A DNA stretch of 64,000 nucleotides from Siphonodentalium dalli (GCA_032622095.1 CP136062.1:8335710-8399709), one strand, 5' to 3'; counted from the stretch's first letter, positions 10,089-22,114 are shown. Made by a program: numbers and translations. The notes: a model not told the origin generated them from the sequence alone.

Positions 10089-10766
10089 TTCAGATATTCT
10101 ATCTAATCCATATTATGGCATATATATGGACACATTTGTCCGAAATAAAGAACATATAAATATAACATAAAATTAAAAAGAAAGGAAACTAGGACTAGGA
10201 GTAGGACTTTCCTTATAAATATTATTAATATATTCAGAATCAGACTAGTAAATAGCAGTACTAGTATATTACTATTAGTTATATATAATATTAACTTATA
10301 ATTTAGTTCTAATACATTGGAATCAAAATTGATTTGACAAAATTACTTTCTAATTTGTCAATTTAGTGACTTGAAGTTGAATTCGAAATTTATTTATATC
10401 TCATACTCATACGAGTCATAGTCATAATTAATAAATATGAGCTCTCAAACTCGTTTAGTGATGACTAGAGCGCCTATAAGTTAATATAATTGATTCCTGC
10501 ACTGAAACAATCCTACATACTAAACCGTAGTAAACGTCATTGTTTGCCTAGAAGTTGAAAGCGATTTTCAAGTTTGGGATGCATGTAATTGTCGTCTGTA
10601 GCTCACAAAATCCGAGAAGTCTGATTGTTATTGCTCAGTTCAACTCGATAAAAGAGACAAAATGATTGACAGTCGGTTTATACAGGCCTCATAGTGAAGG
10701 TCACAACGCGCGCATGCGCAATACTCGCGCATTAGATGTTTTGTGTCCTATGCGCATGCCTAAGCC
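10089..10766. other. AT-rich non-coding stretch
   Basis: This stretch is strongly A+T-rich, with AATAAAGAACATATAAA near 10143, possibly part of the LINE 3' region. No gene is recognised. Confidence 0.4.
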
Positions 10767-10814
10767 AAAAACCATACTTATTTTACAACCATACTTATAT
10801 TTTAGAACACCGGC
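10767..10814 (-). repeat. Right 48-bp terminal inverted repeat
   Basis: Exact reverse complement of 6196-6243. GCGCATGC lies just inside, comparable with TGCGCATG just inside the left end. Confidence 0.75.
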
Positions 10815-11217
10815 ATCGGCGTCGACAAACACTTTATATACACCGATTTCTCCACTACAAGGTCAAGGCCCCACATGGCACGAAATTGAAAAATCAACGA
10901 GTGATTGATCTGTGTTTCATGTAATTTGCAACAATGAATGTTGTTTTGAGGATTGTATGGATTATTGTGTACCACAGATACACGAAGACTAGGCAATTCA
11001 ATGTTAGGTGCATTCAATTTCATGACATCATGTGTAAACTGTGTTTGTGACATGATTATTGCACTTTTACTTTCGACAGGAGCTTGGAGGCATTGTTGAA
11101 TTTGTTCTCTAATCATCAAAGGTTGCACAGGTATTTGCTTATCATTAATTTAATCATTTGATTTAGGACTGAAAAAGAATTGTTTCTGTTTTCAAATTGA
11201 AAAGATCAATCGTACTG

Positions 11218-11602
11218 CCCTGCTGGACAAAACAAGTGTCCATTGGCACCGCGGTGTGTTTGGCGTTCGGCGGCGGTGTCAGAGTTTGTATAACTGCAGT
11301 TGAGCACCGCGGCCAAGCGGCAAGTACACCATGGCCGACCGTCAAGTACACATGTACACCATGGCCGAAAAGTAACTACAATGGGGCCGAATGGCATGTA
11401 CACCGTGGTTAGATTTCTGGTTTATATTGTCTTTTTTCAGTTTAATGAATGCACACAGCGGCAACTACACCATGGTCGAATGGCAAATACACCGCGGCCC
11501 AACTGTAGTTAGCTGGTGGAGCCGCTGTGCAGTTGCATTTCAGCCGCAGTGGCAATGCTAAGCGCACCGTGGTTAAGTGGACACTTGTTTTGCCGAGCAG
11601 GG
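11218..11602. mobile_element. MITE family 'CCCTGCTGG', copy 1
   Basis: The left end is CCCTGCTGGACAAAACAAGT and the right end is ACTTGTTTTGCCGAGCAGGG, an inverted pair with about three mismatches. The interior repeats CACCATGGCCGA/CACCGCGGCC words. It shares most of its length with the copy at 13809. The right flank begins with TA, but the left junction carries an extra CTG, so the target duplication is imperfect. There is no transposase. Confidence 0.7.
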
Positions 11603-12572
11603 TAGTACATGTGTATTCAGTTCAAATTCATACAGATATCTTTCAGACTTTCATGTTTACAAAATGTAGGCGCGCATAGTCCCGCTCGCTGGGTTTTGGC
11701 CAGCCGCGCGGTTTCTATCAAGATAAAATAAACAGCGGAAATACATTCATAAATGTTGCGTAAATTGAATTAGTTTACTCACGATGGATGTCCATTGAAA
11801 CTCTTTGATTGTTTAACACTGCTTAATCCACTATCCATTAGCACAAGTGAATGTTACACACTGTGTTTTCATATTGTACATGCTCCTACCCCGGTATATT
11901 AATTGTAATTCATAATTATTAATAAGGAATTAATTTAATACTCCGATTCAATGCTGACGAAATAAATACGGTAACATCTCCCGGCCACGTGGTCTCGCTT
12001 TGATTTTCCAGGAATTTATGTGACGTTATAAGCCATACATAGAAATCGTTCAAATGTATTTTTAGCTTCGAATCATTCAGTCTCAGACAGATAGTGCATT
12101 TGACACTTCACATCGTGTGACGTCAAAAAACTTAAACTGCCAATCATCGTGGCACGAGGGATCACCTTTTGATGAATGCCGACAATGAATGTTGGTTTTG
12201 GAGAATTCATTTGATATTTTGCTACAACATTCAAGCTGTTTCTTTATTCTTGTACGCTCTCCGTATTTGGCTAGGCGCGCAATTGATCGCTCACTGGTTT
12301 TCAATTTTAGCCGCGCGATGGTGCGCAAGAGCGATCGCGAGCCTCAAAAATTAAAGTCTGATCTTTCTGTTGATTCCAACGTTAACACTATTACTTAATA
12401 TTTTTACCACTTTAGAGGGCGTTCTTTATTAGATGAACATTATTTTACCCACACGTCATGATTCCATGATTTTAAGGTGAAGTTGAACAGAAGCGAGCGC
12501 TAAGCTTTGTTTTCATTAAAGCATGCTCACACCAGGACGGTGTGGTAATAATAGTAATAGCATGATTTTGTC

Positions 12573-12675
12573 GGGCACCTTGGTTTCTTTACAGCCCTCC
12601 AGGAATGATTAACTCCGTCTCGGGTCTATAAATAGGCCCTCGGGCTGTTAATCATTCCTGTCGGGTCCAGGTGCT
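12573..12675. repeat. Hairpin (CAGGAATGATTAAC stem)
   Basis: CAGGAATGATTAAC (12600-12613) and GTTAATCATTCCTG (12647-12660) are perfect complements, with an outer GGGCACCT / AGGTGCT pair. The loop is about 33 bp. Confidence 0.6.
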
Positions 12676-12756
12676 ACCACGGCCGAGTACTAGTAACTTT
12701 ATAACCCTGTGGCGACTGCAGTAGCGTTCTTTAATGTGCACACACCAAGGCGGAAT

Positions 12757-13391
12757 ACAGGAGAAGTCGGCCCCGTACGAAGTCGGCCCAGCTATTAACA
12801 TCAGTTAGTGACATGTTTACTCAATTGAGTAACATACATGTATATCAGGTGTCACGGAAACCTTGTTCAACACTACATTGTATATGACTTAGTGTTGATC
12901 TTTATCGGCGTTTCGCTGACTGCTTCCATGTGGAAATCCCTCTGGCGCGACGCCCATTATAATTATGACAGGACATTGTTTAGGTCTATAGATTAATTGG
13001 CTGACTAAGTTTGAAGGTTCGTATCTGGTCTAATACCATGTCTTGTATATATGGCTATTTTTCCGGTACAGATTTAAATTTCCGTTTAACGAACCCTATC
13101 GACATATCTGCGTAAAGCCATGACAGTGCGCGATAAGAAAATGGATTGCCAGGAGGTGATATTATCCTCCTTGACACCATGTGACCAAAACATGGTCACA
13201 TAAAATGGAATGCTACGAGGTGATGTAATCCCTTATGACACCGTGTGGCGAAATGTCGGTCTCATCTTATTGTGCCACAGGCATTAACAAGCAGTAAAAT
13301 AATAATGGGGCCGACTTTTCTTGACCAATCTTTAATTTACCCGGGCCGACTTCTCTTGTGGCCGACCTTGTTTTGGGCTGACTTCTCCAGA
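12757..13391. mobile_element. Small inverted-repeat element with GTCGGCCC ends
   Basis: CAGGAGAAGTCGGCCCC at the left is answered by GGGCTGACTTCTCCAG at the right. Further subterminal copies of AAGTCGGCCC or its complement lie just inside both ends (near 12780, 13308 and 13343). The element is about 635 bp with no reading frame, and fits a non-autonomous DNA transposon. Confidence 0.5.
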
Positions 13392-13688
13392 TACCCCGAG
13401 GCATGTACACAGGTTAGCCATTAATAGTAGAAGCGTTGCTTGATCAAAAGCGAACATCATATGAAGATTAGCTATGTACTAGTAAGCACCACCATCACAC
13501 TAAATAGAGGTAATCCCTCCACCCGTCGATACTAATGATATCAGATTAACTGCATCTTAATGGAGGTGTTAACTTTTGCGAAACCATATAAAACACAACT
13601 AATATAATTCCATTGTAATAATTTCCGAAAATGAATGGTATTGATTGACCGATATTTTTTAACTTCATTAATAAGGAATTAAAAAGTG

Positions 13689-13766
13689 ACTTGCCAAAAC
13701 TTTTGCCAAATGAAAATATTTTTTGCCAACTGTGAATTATTTTTGCCATTGGCAAATTTGGCAAGT
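13689..13766. repeat. Short foldback at the left edge of the satellite
   Basis: ACTTGCCAAA (13689-13698) is complementary to TTTGGCAAGT (13757-13766), with further TTTTGCCAA words inside. The ~160-bp satellite begins about 18 bp later. Confidence 0.5.
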
Positions 13767-13808
13767 GGCAGAGCGAACCCTGGTCATGAATGTTGACATT
13801 GACATGTA

Positions 13809-14205
13809 CCCTGCTGGACAAAACAAGTGTCCATTGGCACCACGGTGTATTTGCCATTCGGGTGCAGTGTCAGAGTTTGTAACTGCAGTTGATCGCCGCG
13901 GCCGAGCGGCAAGTACATGTACACCGCGGCCGAACAACAAGTACACATGTACACCATGGCCAAAAAGCAACTACAACGGGGCCGAATGGTATGTACACCG
14001 TGGTTAGATTTCTGGTTTGTATTGTCTTTTTTCAGTTTGATGAATGTACACAGCGGCAACTACATTTGTACACCATGGCCGAATGGCAAATAAACCAATG
14101 CCCAACTGTAGTTAGCCAGTGGAGCCGCGGTGTAGTTGCATTTCGGCCGCGGTGGCAATGCTAAGCGCACCGTGGTTAAGTGGACACTTGTTTTTCCCAG
14201 CAGGG
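13809..14205. mobile_element. MITE family 'CCCTGCTGG', copy 2, with TA target duplication
   Basis: The ends are CCCTGCTGGACAAAACAAGT and CTTGTTTTTCCCAGCAGGG. The flanks are …GACATG TA and TA GATGGGAACG…. The uninterrupted word GACATGTAGATGGGAACG occurs in dozens of neighbouring satellite monomers, so the empty site is known. The insertion duplicated exactly TA, as Tc1/mariner-type and some other DNA transposons do. The body is about 397 bp with no coding frame. Confidence 0.85.
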
Positions 14206-14327
14206 TAGATGGGAACGAATCATTTTGGGATCTTTCGATCGAAAAACATCTTGGCGGCCATCTTGGATTTCAAGGTTGTGCCTTTAGTCTGATCTTCATG
14301 AAATTTGTCATGGATGTTAATATTGAC

Positions 14328-17300
14328 ATGTAGATGGGAAACGAGTCATTTTTGGGTTGTTCGACCAAAAAAAATGGCCGCCAGCAGCCATCTTGGATTT
14401 TACTCTTTGCATGACTAAATTCTTTGGTGCAGGCTACAGGTCGTACCTTTGGTCTGATCTTTATGAAATTTGTCATAAATGTTGACATTGACATGTAGAT
14501 GGGAACGAGTCATTTTGGGGTCATTCGCCAAAAAACATCGCCGCTGGTGGCCATCTTGGATTTCAAAATTAAATCCATTGGCGCGTTCTACAGGTCGTAC
14601 TGTTTGTCTGATCATCATGAAATTTGTCATGGATGTTAATATTGACATGTAGATGGGAACGAGTCATTTTGGGGTTGTTCGACCAAAAAACATGGCCGCC
14701 AGCAGCCATCTTGGATTTTACTCTTTGCATGACTAAATTCTTTGGTGCAGGCTACAGGTTGTAGCTTTAGTTGGATCTTCATGAAATTTGTCATGGGTGT
14801 TAACAATGACATGCAGATGGGAACGAGTCATTTTGGGGTCATTCGGCCAAAAAACATGGCCGCCAGCAGCCATCTTGGGTTTTACTCTTTGCATGAGTAA
14901 ATCCTTTGGCACGGGCTACATGTCGTACCTTTTGTCTGATCTTCATGAAATTTGTCATGAATGTTGACATTGACATGTAGATGGGGAATGAGTCATTTTG
15001 GGGTCATTTGGCTAAAAAACATGGCCGCTGGCAGCCATCTTTGATTTCAAAATTAAATAGATTGGCGCGGTCTACAGGTCGTACTGTTCGTCTGATTATC
15101 ATGAAATTTGTCATGGATGTTAATAATGACAGGCAGATGGGAACGAGTCATTTTGGGGTAGTTTGGCCAAAAAACATGGCGTCATGAGCATCTTGGATTT
15201 TAATCTTTGCATGACTAAATCCTTGGCGCGGGCTACAGGTCGTAGCTTTGGTCGGATCTTCATGAAATTTGTCATGGCTGTTGATCTTGACATGTAAATG
15301 GGAACGAGTCCTTTTGGGGTCATTCGGTCAAAAGACATGGCCGCCAGCAGCCATCTTGGATTTTACTCTTTGCATGACTAAATCCTTTGGCACAGGCTAC
15401 AGGTACTAACTTTGGTCAGATTATTATGAAATTTGTCATGAATGTTGACATTGACATGTAGATGGGAATGAGTCATTTTGGGGTAATTTGGCCAAAAAAC
15501 ATGGCGGCTGGCAGCCATCTTTGATTTCAAAATTAAATAGATTGGCGCGGTCTACAGGTCGTACTGTTCGTCTGATTATCATGAAATTTGTCATAGATGT
15601 TAATATTGACATGTAGATGGCAACGAGTTATTTTGGGGTCGTTAGGCCAAAAAATATGGCCACCAGTAGCCATCTTGGATTTTACTCTTTGCATGACTAA
15701 ATCCTTCGGCGCGGGCTACAGGTCGTAGCTTTGGTCGGATCTTCATGAAATTTGTCATGGCTGTTGACCTTGACATGTAAATGGGAACGCGTCCTTTTGG
15801 GGTCATTCGGTCAAAAGACATGGCCGCCAGCAGCCATCTTGGATTTTACTCTTTGCATGACTAAATCCTTTGGCACAGGCTACAGGTCCAAACTTTGGTC
15901 AGATTATTATGAAATTTGTCATGAATGTTGACATTGACATGTAGATGGGAATGAGTCATTTTGGGGTAATTTGGCCAAAAAAACATGGCCGCTGGCAGCC
16001 ATCTTTGATTTCAAAATTAAATCGATTGGCGCGGTCTTCATGTCGTACTGTTCGTCTGATTATCATGAAATTTGTCATGGATGTTAATAATGACAGGCTG
16101 ATGGGAATGAGTCATTTTGGGGTAGTTCGACCAAAAAACATGGCCGTCATGAGCATCTTGGATTTTACTCTTTTCATGACTAAATCCTTCGGCACAGGCC
16201 CTAGGTCGTACTAGTACCTTTGGTCAGATCATTATGATATTTGTCATGGCTATTGACATGTACAATGTAGATGGGAACGAGTCATTTTGGGGTCGTTTGA
16301 CCAAAAAACATGGCCGTCAGTGGTCATCTTGGATTTCAAAATTCAATCCATTAGCACGGGCCACAGGTCATATCTTTTGTCGGATCATTATTAGCTCAAC
16401 TTACATGTACTTTGTAAGTTTGAGCTATTGCCATGGTTTGGCGTCCGTCGTCCGTGTGTGCGTGTGTCCCTCAACAATTTCCTTTGGCGCGGGCTACAGG
16501 TTGTACCTTTGGTCTGATCTTTATGAAATTTGTCACGAATGTTGACCTTGACATGTAGATGGGAACGAATGTCCGCTGGTGGCCATCTTGGATTTCAAAA
16601 TTCAATCCATTGGCGCGGGCTACAGGTCGTGCTGTTCGTCTTATCATGAAATTTGTCATGGATGTTAATATTGACATGTAGATGGGAACGAGTGATTTTG
16701 GGGTCGTTCAGCCAAAAATCATGGCCGCCAGCAGCCATCTTGGATTTTACTCTTTGCATGACTAAATTCTTTGTCGCGGGCTACAGGTTGTAGCTTTGGT
16801 CAGAACTTCATGAAATTTGTCATGGATGTTAACAATGACATGTAGATGGGAACGAGTGATTTTGGGGTCGTTCGGCCAAAAAACATGGATTTTACTCTTT
16901 GCATGACTAAATCCTTTGGCGCGGGCTACAGGTCGTACCTTTTGTTTGATCTTTATTAAATTTGTCATGAATGTTGATATTGACATGTAGATGGGAACGA
17001 GTCATTTTGGGGTCATCTGGCCAAAAAATATGGCTGCTGGCGGCTATCTTGGATTTCAAAATTCAATCCAATGGCGCGGGCTACAGGTCGTACTGTTCGT
17101 CTGATAATCATGAAATTTGTCATGGATGTTAATATTGACATGTACAAATGTAGATGGCAACGAGTGATTTTGGGGTCGTTCAGCCAAAACACATGGCCGC
17201 CAGCAGCCATCTTGGATTTTACTCTTTGCATGACTAAATTCTTTGGCGCGGGCTACAGGTTGTAGCTTTGGTCAGAACTTCATGAAATTTGTCATGGATG

Positions 17301-17630
17301 TTAACAATGACATGTAGATGGGAACGAGTGATTTTGGGGTCGTTCGGTCAAAAAACATGGCCGCCAGCAGCCATCTTGGATTTTACTCTTTGCATGACTA
17401 AATCCTTTGGCGCGGGCTACAGGTCTTACCTTTGGTCTGATCTTTATGAAATTTGTTATGAATGTTGATATTGACATGTAGATGGGAATGAGTCATTTTG
17501 GGGTCATACGACCAAAAAACACGGCCACTGGCGGCCATCTTGGATTTCAAAATTAAATCCATTGGCGCGTTCTACAGGTCGTACTGTTTGTCTGATCATC
17601 ATGAAATTTGTCATGGATGTTAATATTGAC
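14328..17630 (+). repeat. Large tandem duplication, copy 1
   Basis: Matches 17631-20430 at an offset of 3302 bp in its first part (14415-15187 against 17717-18489). The offset is 2807 bp further on (16471-17265 against 19278-20072). Copy 1 therefore has about 495 bp, three monomers, that copy 2 lacks near 15300-15790. The pattern indicates recent unequal exchange within the array. Confidence 0.75.
16388..16475 (+). repeat. Hairpin head inside the array, copy 1
   Basis: AGCTCAACTTAC … GTAAGTTTGAGCT folds back. CGTCCGTCGTCCGTGTGTGCG and CAACAATTTCC follow before the monomers resume. It marks the start of a repeat element rather than a satellite monomer. Confidence 0.6.
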
Positions 17631-20430
17631 ATGTAGATGGGAACGAGTCATTTTGGGGTTGTTCGACCAAAAAAAATGGCCGCCAGCAGCCATCTTGGAT
17701 TTTACTCTTTGCATGACTAAATTCTTTGGTGCAGGCTACAGGTCGTACCTTTGGTCTGATCTTTATGAAATTTGTCATAAATGTTGACATTGACATGTAG
17801 ATGGGAACGAGTCATTTTGGGGTCATTCGCCAAAAAACATCGCCGCTGGTGGCCATCTTGGATTTCAAAATTAAATCCATTGGCGCGTTCTACAGGTCGT
17901 ACTGTTTGTCTGATCATCATGAAATTTGTCATGGATGTTAAGATTGACATGTAGATGGGAACGAGTCATTTTGGGGTTGTTCGACCAAAAAACATGGCCA
18001 CCAGCAGCCATCTTGGATTTTACTCTTTGCATGACTAAATTCTTTGGTGCAGGCTACAGGTTGTAGCTTTAGTTGGATCTTCATGAAATTTGTCATGGGT
18101 GTTAACAATGACATGCAGATGGGAACGAGTCATTTTGGGGTCATTCGGCCAAAAAACATGGCCGCCAGCAGCCATCTTGGGTTTTACTCTTTGCATGACT
18201 AAATCCTTTGGCACGGGCTACATGTCGTACCTTTTGTCTGATCTTCATGAAATTTGTCATGAATGTTGACATTGACATGTAGATGGGGAATGAGTCATTT
18301 TGGGGTCATTTGGCTAAAAAACATGGCCGCTGGCAGCCATCTTTAATTTCAAAATTAAATAGATTGGCGCGGTCTACAGGTCGTACTGTTCGTCTGATTA
18401 TCATGAAATTTGTCATGGATGTTAATAATGACAGGCAGATGGGAACGAGTCATTTTGGGGTAGTTTGGCCAAAAAACATGGCGTCATGAGCATCTTGGAT
18501 TTTAATCTTTGCATGACTAAATCCTTGGCGCGGGCTACAGGTCGTAGCTTTGGTTGGATCTTCATGAAATTTGTCATGGCTGTTGACCTTGACATGTAAA
18601 TGGGAACGAGTCCTTTTGGGGGTCATTCGGTCAAAAGACATGGCCGCCAGCAGCCATCTTGGATTTTACTCTTTGCATGACTAAATCCTTTGGCACAGGC
18701 TACAGGTCCAAACTTTGGTCAGATTATTATGAAATTTGTCATGAATGTTGACATTGACATGTAGATGGGAATGAGTCATTTTGGGGTAATTTGGCCAAAA
18801 AACATGGCCGCTGGCAGCCATCTTTGATTTCAAAATTAAATCGATTGGCGCGGTCTTCATGTCGTACTGTTCGTCTGATTATCATGAAATTTGTCATGGA
18901 TGTTAATAATGACAGGCTGATGGGAATGAGTCATTTTGGGGTAGTTCGACCAAAAAACATGGCCGTCATGAGCATCTTGGATTTTACTCTTTTCATGACT
19001 AAATCCTTCGGCACAGGCCCTAGGTCGTACCTTTGGTCAGATCATTATGATATTTGTCATGGCTATTGACATGTACAATGTAGATGGGAACGAGTCATTT
19101 TGGGGTCGTTTGACCAAAAAACATGGCCGTCAGTGGTCATCTTGGATTTCAAAATTCAATCCATTAGCACGGGCCACAGGTCATATCTTTTGTCGGATCA
19201 TTATTAGCTCAACTTACTTTGTAAGTTTGAGCTATTGCCATGGTTTGGCGTCTGTCGTCCGTGTGTGCGTGTGTCCCTCAACAATTTCCTTTGGCGCGGG
19301 CTACAGGTTGTACCTTTGGTCTGATCTTTATGAAATTTGTCACGAATGTTGACCTTGACATGTAGATGGGAACGAATGGCCACTGGTGGCCATCTTGGAT
19401 TTCAAAATTCAATCCATTGGCGCGGGCTACAGGTCGTGCTGTTCGTCTTATCATGAAATTTGTCATGGATGTTAATATTGACATGTAGATGGGAACGAGT
19501 GATTTTGGGGTCGTTCAGCCAAAAATCATGGCCGCCAGCAGCCATCTTGGATTTTACTCTTTGCATGACTAAATTCTTTGTCGCGGGCTACAGGTTGTAG
19601 CTTTGGTCAGAACTTCATGAAATTTGTCATGGATGTTAACAATGACATGTAGATGGGAACGAGTGATTTTGGGGTCGTTCGGCCAAAAAACGTGGATTTT
19701 ACTCTTTGCATGACTAAATCCTTTGGCGCGGGCTACAGGTCGTACCTTTGGTCTGATCTTTATTAAATTTGTCATGAATGTTGATATTGACATGTAGATG
19801 GGAACGAGTCATTTTGGGGTCATCTGGCCAAAAAACATGGCTGCTGGCGGCTATCTTGGATTTCAAAATTCAATCCAATGGCGCGGGCTACAGGTCGTAC
19901 TGTTCGTCTGATAATCATGAAATTTGTCATGGATGTTAATATTGACATGTACAAATGTAGATGGCAACGAGTGATTTTGGGGTCGTTCAGCCAAAACACA
20001 TGGCCGCCAGCAGCCATCTTGGATTTTACTCTTTGCATGACTAAATTCTTTGGCGCGGGCTACAGGTTGTAGCTTTGGTCAGAACTTCATGAAATTTGTC
20101 ATGGATGTTAACAATGACATGTAGATGGGAACGAGTGATTTTGGGGTCGTTCGGTCAAAAAACATGGCCGCCAGCAGCCATCTTGGATTTTACTCTTTGC
20201 ATGACTAAATCCTTTGGCGCGGGCTACAGGTCTTACCTTTGGTCTGATCTTTATGAAATTTGTTATGAATGTTGATATTGACATGTAGATGGGAATGAGT
20301 CATTTTGGGGTCATACGACCAAAAAACACGGCCACTGGCGGCCATCTTGGATTTCAAAATTCAATCCATTGGCACGGGCTACAGGTCGTACTGTTCGTCT
20401 GATCATCATGATATTTATCATGGATGTTAA
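17631..20430 (+). repeat. Large tandem duplication, copy 2
   Basis: Near-identical partner of 14328-17630 with a three-monomer deletion. The junction lies close to 17530-17640, inside a type B monomer. Confidence 0.75.
19203..19285 (+). repeat. Hairpin head inside the array, copy 2
   Basis: Duplicate of 16388-16475. The loop is 8 bp shorter (AGCTCAACTTAC TTT GTAAGTTTGAGCT). Confidence 0.6.
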
Positions 20431-20871
20431 TATTAACATGTAGATGGGAACGAGTGTTTTTGGGGTCATTTGTCTAAAAAACATGTCCACCAGCAGCCAT
20501 CTTGGATTTTACTCTTTGCATGACTAAATCCATTGGCACAGGCTACAGGTCGTACCTTTGATCAGATCATTATGAGATTTGTAAAGGCTGTAGATGGGAA
20601 CAGTTCATTTTGGGGTAGTTCGGAAAAAAACATGGCTGCCATTGGCCATTTTAGAATTTACTCTTTGCATCAATAAATCCTTTGGCACACCATAATCACC
20701 ACATCCCTGATCCGATCATTATGAAACCTGTCATGAATGTTGATATTGACATGTACATCTAGTCTTACTTAGACATTTCAATTAGCACCTTTCCTATTAC
20801 ATGTACTCCATTTACTGTCAACCATTAAATCATTCCCCTACTAAGTTGAGCTACAGTGTCATTGACACTTT

Positions 20872-21663
20872 CATTACATTTGTCATGGATGTTAAAATTG
20901 ACATGTAGATGGGAAACGAGTAATTTTGGGGTTATTCGGCCAAAAACATGGCCGCCAGCAGCCATCTTGGATTATACTCTTTGCATGACTAAATTCTTTG
21001 TCAAGGGCTACAAGTCGAATCTTTGGTCCAATCATCATGAGATTTGTCATGGATGTTAACAATTACATGTAGATGTGAAAAGATTCATTTTAAATTCAAC
21101 CAAAAAAACAGCCATCTTGTATTTTACTCTTTACACAACTAAATCCTTTGACACGGGCTACATGTCGTATCTTTTGTCGGATCATCATGAAATTTGTGAG
21201 GGATGTTAACAATGACATGTAAATAGGAAGGAGTCATTTTTGGGTCATTTGCCAAAAAACATGGCTGTCGTGGCCATCTTTGATTTTAATCTTTGCATAA
21301 CTAGTCCTTTCAACTTTCCACATTCCTAATCGCTCCATTAACTGTAACACATGAAATTATTCCCTTTCCACGTTAGCTACAGTGCCATTGACACTTTGAT
21401 AATTACATTTCAGTCAATTCACATTTTCAGCTGCATATACATGTATATGTAAACCAATTTCATCATTAAAGAAATTGCAAATTCATCGTTGATTCCATCA
21501 TCTCAATATTTCATTAAAGTGAGACTTTATGTTCACACATTGATTCATTCAGGCAACATTTTCTCCATTTCTACACTGTTCATTGCATTGATCGTCTTCA
21601 ATGGGGATAATCTATAATTCTATATGTATATCATCGTTAACTATTAAAGTGACATTTCTCTTC
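20872..21663 (+). repeat. Array end and tail of the ~160-bp family, cut by the gap
   Basis: The last diverged monomers (to about 21300) pass into a non-tandem tail: CATTCCTAATCGCTCCATTA, GTGAATTGACTGAAATG on the opposite strand, and CATTAAAGTGAGACTTTATG. The whole block is colinear, in reverse complement, with 61861-62650. It stops at the N run. Confidence 0.75.
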
Positions 21664-21763
21664 NNNNNNNNNNNNNNNNNNNNNNNNNNNNNNNNNNNNN
21701 NNNNNNNNNNNNNNNNNNNNNNNNNNNNNNNNNNNNNNNNNNNNNNNNNNNNNNNNNNNNNNN
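21664..21763. other. Assembly gap, 100 N
   Basis: Exactly 100 undetermined bases, the conventional size for a gap of unknown length. It separates the ~160-bp family tail from the 45-bp satellite. Confidence 0.95.
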
Positions 21764-22114
21764 GTCAGTACATTGAAATGTACATCCTGAATTCCACTAT
21801 TATAGTGGTATAGACCAGTCAGGTACATCCTGAATTCCACTATTATAGTGGTATATAACCAGGTCAGGCACATCCTGAATTCCACTATTATAGTGGTATA
21901 CGACCAGGTCAGGTACATCCTGAATTCCACTATTATAGTGTATATAACCAGGTCAGGTACATCCTGAATTCCACTATTATAGTGGTATATAACCAGGTCA
22001 GGTACTCCTGAATTCCACTATTATAGTGGTATATAACCAGGTCAGTACATCCTGAATTCCACTATATAGTGGTATATAACCAGGTCAGGCACATCCTGAA
22101 TTCCACTATTATAG

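Larger units (their letters stand above)
6196..10814. mobile_element. 4.6-kb segment bounded by perfect 48-bp inverted repeats
   Basis: Positions 6196-6243 (starting GCCGGTGTTCTAAAATATAA) are the exact reverse complement of 10767-10814. Subterminal ATAAGTAT motifs recur inside. No long open frame or transposase is seen, only a decayed LINE fragment that is probably a later insertion. No obvious target duplication flanks the outer ends, so this could be a large non-autonomous DNA transposon, or two solo elements in opposite orientation. The 48/48 match is seen directly and the element reading is inference. Confidence 0.55.
13784..20870 (+). repeat. ~160-bp satellite array, two monomer types
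   Basis: The unit is marked by ATGAAATTTGTCATGGATGT, TTGACATGTAGATGGGAACG and TCATTTTGGGGTC. It recurs about every 153-166 bp (for example 14333, 14498, 14652, 14816, 14980). Type A carries CCAGCAGCCATCTTGGATTT then TACTCTTTGCATGACTAAAT. Type B carries CTGGCAGCCATC then GATTTCAAAATTAAAT and GGCGCGG. The types often alternate, giving a dimer of about 320 bp. The short frames across it repeat with the array and are not genes. It contains a MITE insertion at 13809-14205 and a large internal duplication. Confidence 0.85.

Noticed and set aside
11668..12318. Direct repeat pair around GGCGCGCA…AGCCGCGCG (11668 and 12272)
   Set aside because: Similarity is short and interrupted, and could not be separated from chance by eye.
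13784..20870. Many 60-100-codon frames with shared motifs such as MSILTSMTNFM, suggestive of a gene family
   Set aside because: They recur at the satellite period, on both strands, and end at monomer boundaries.
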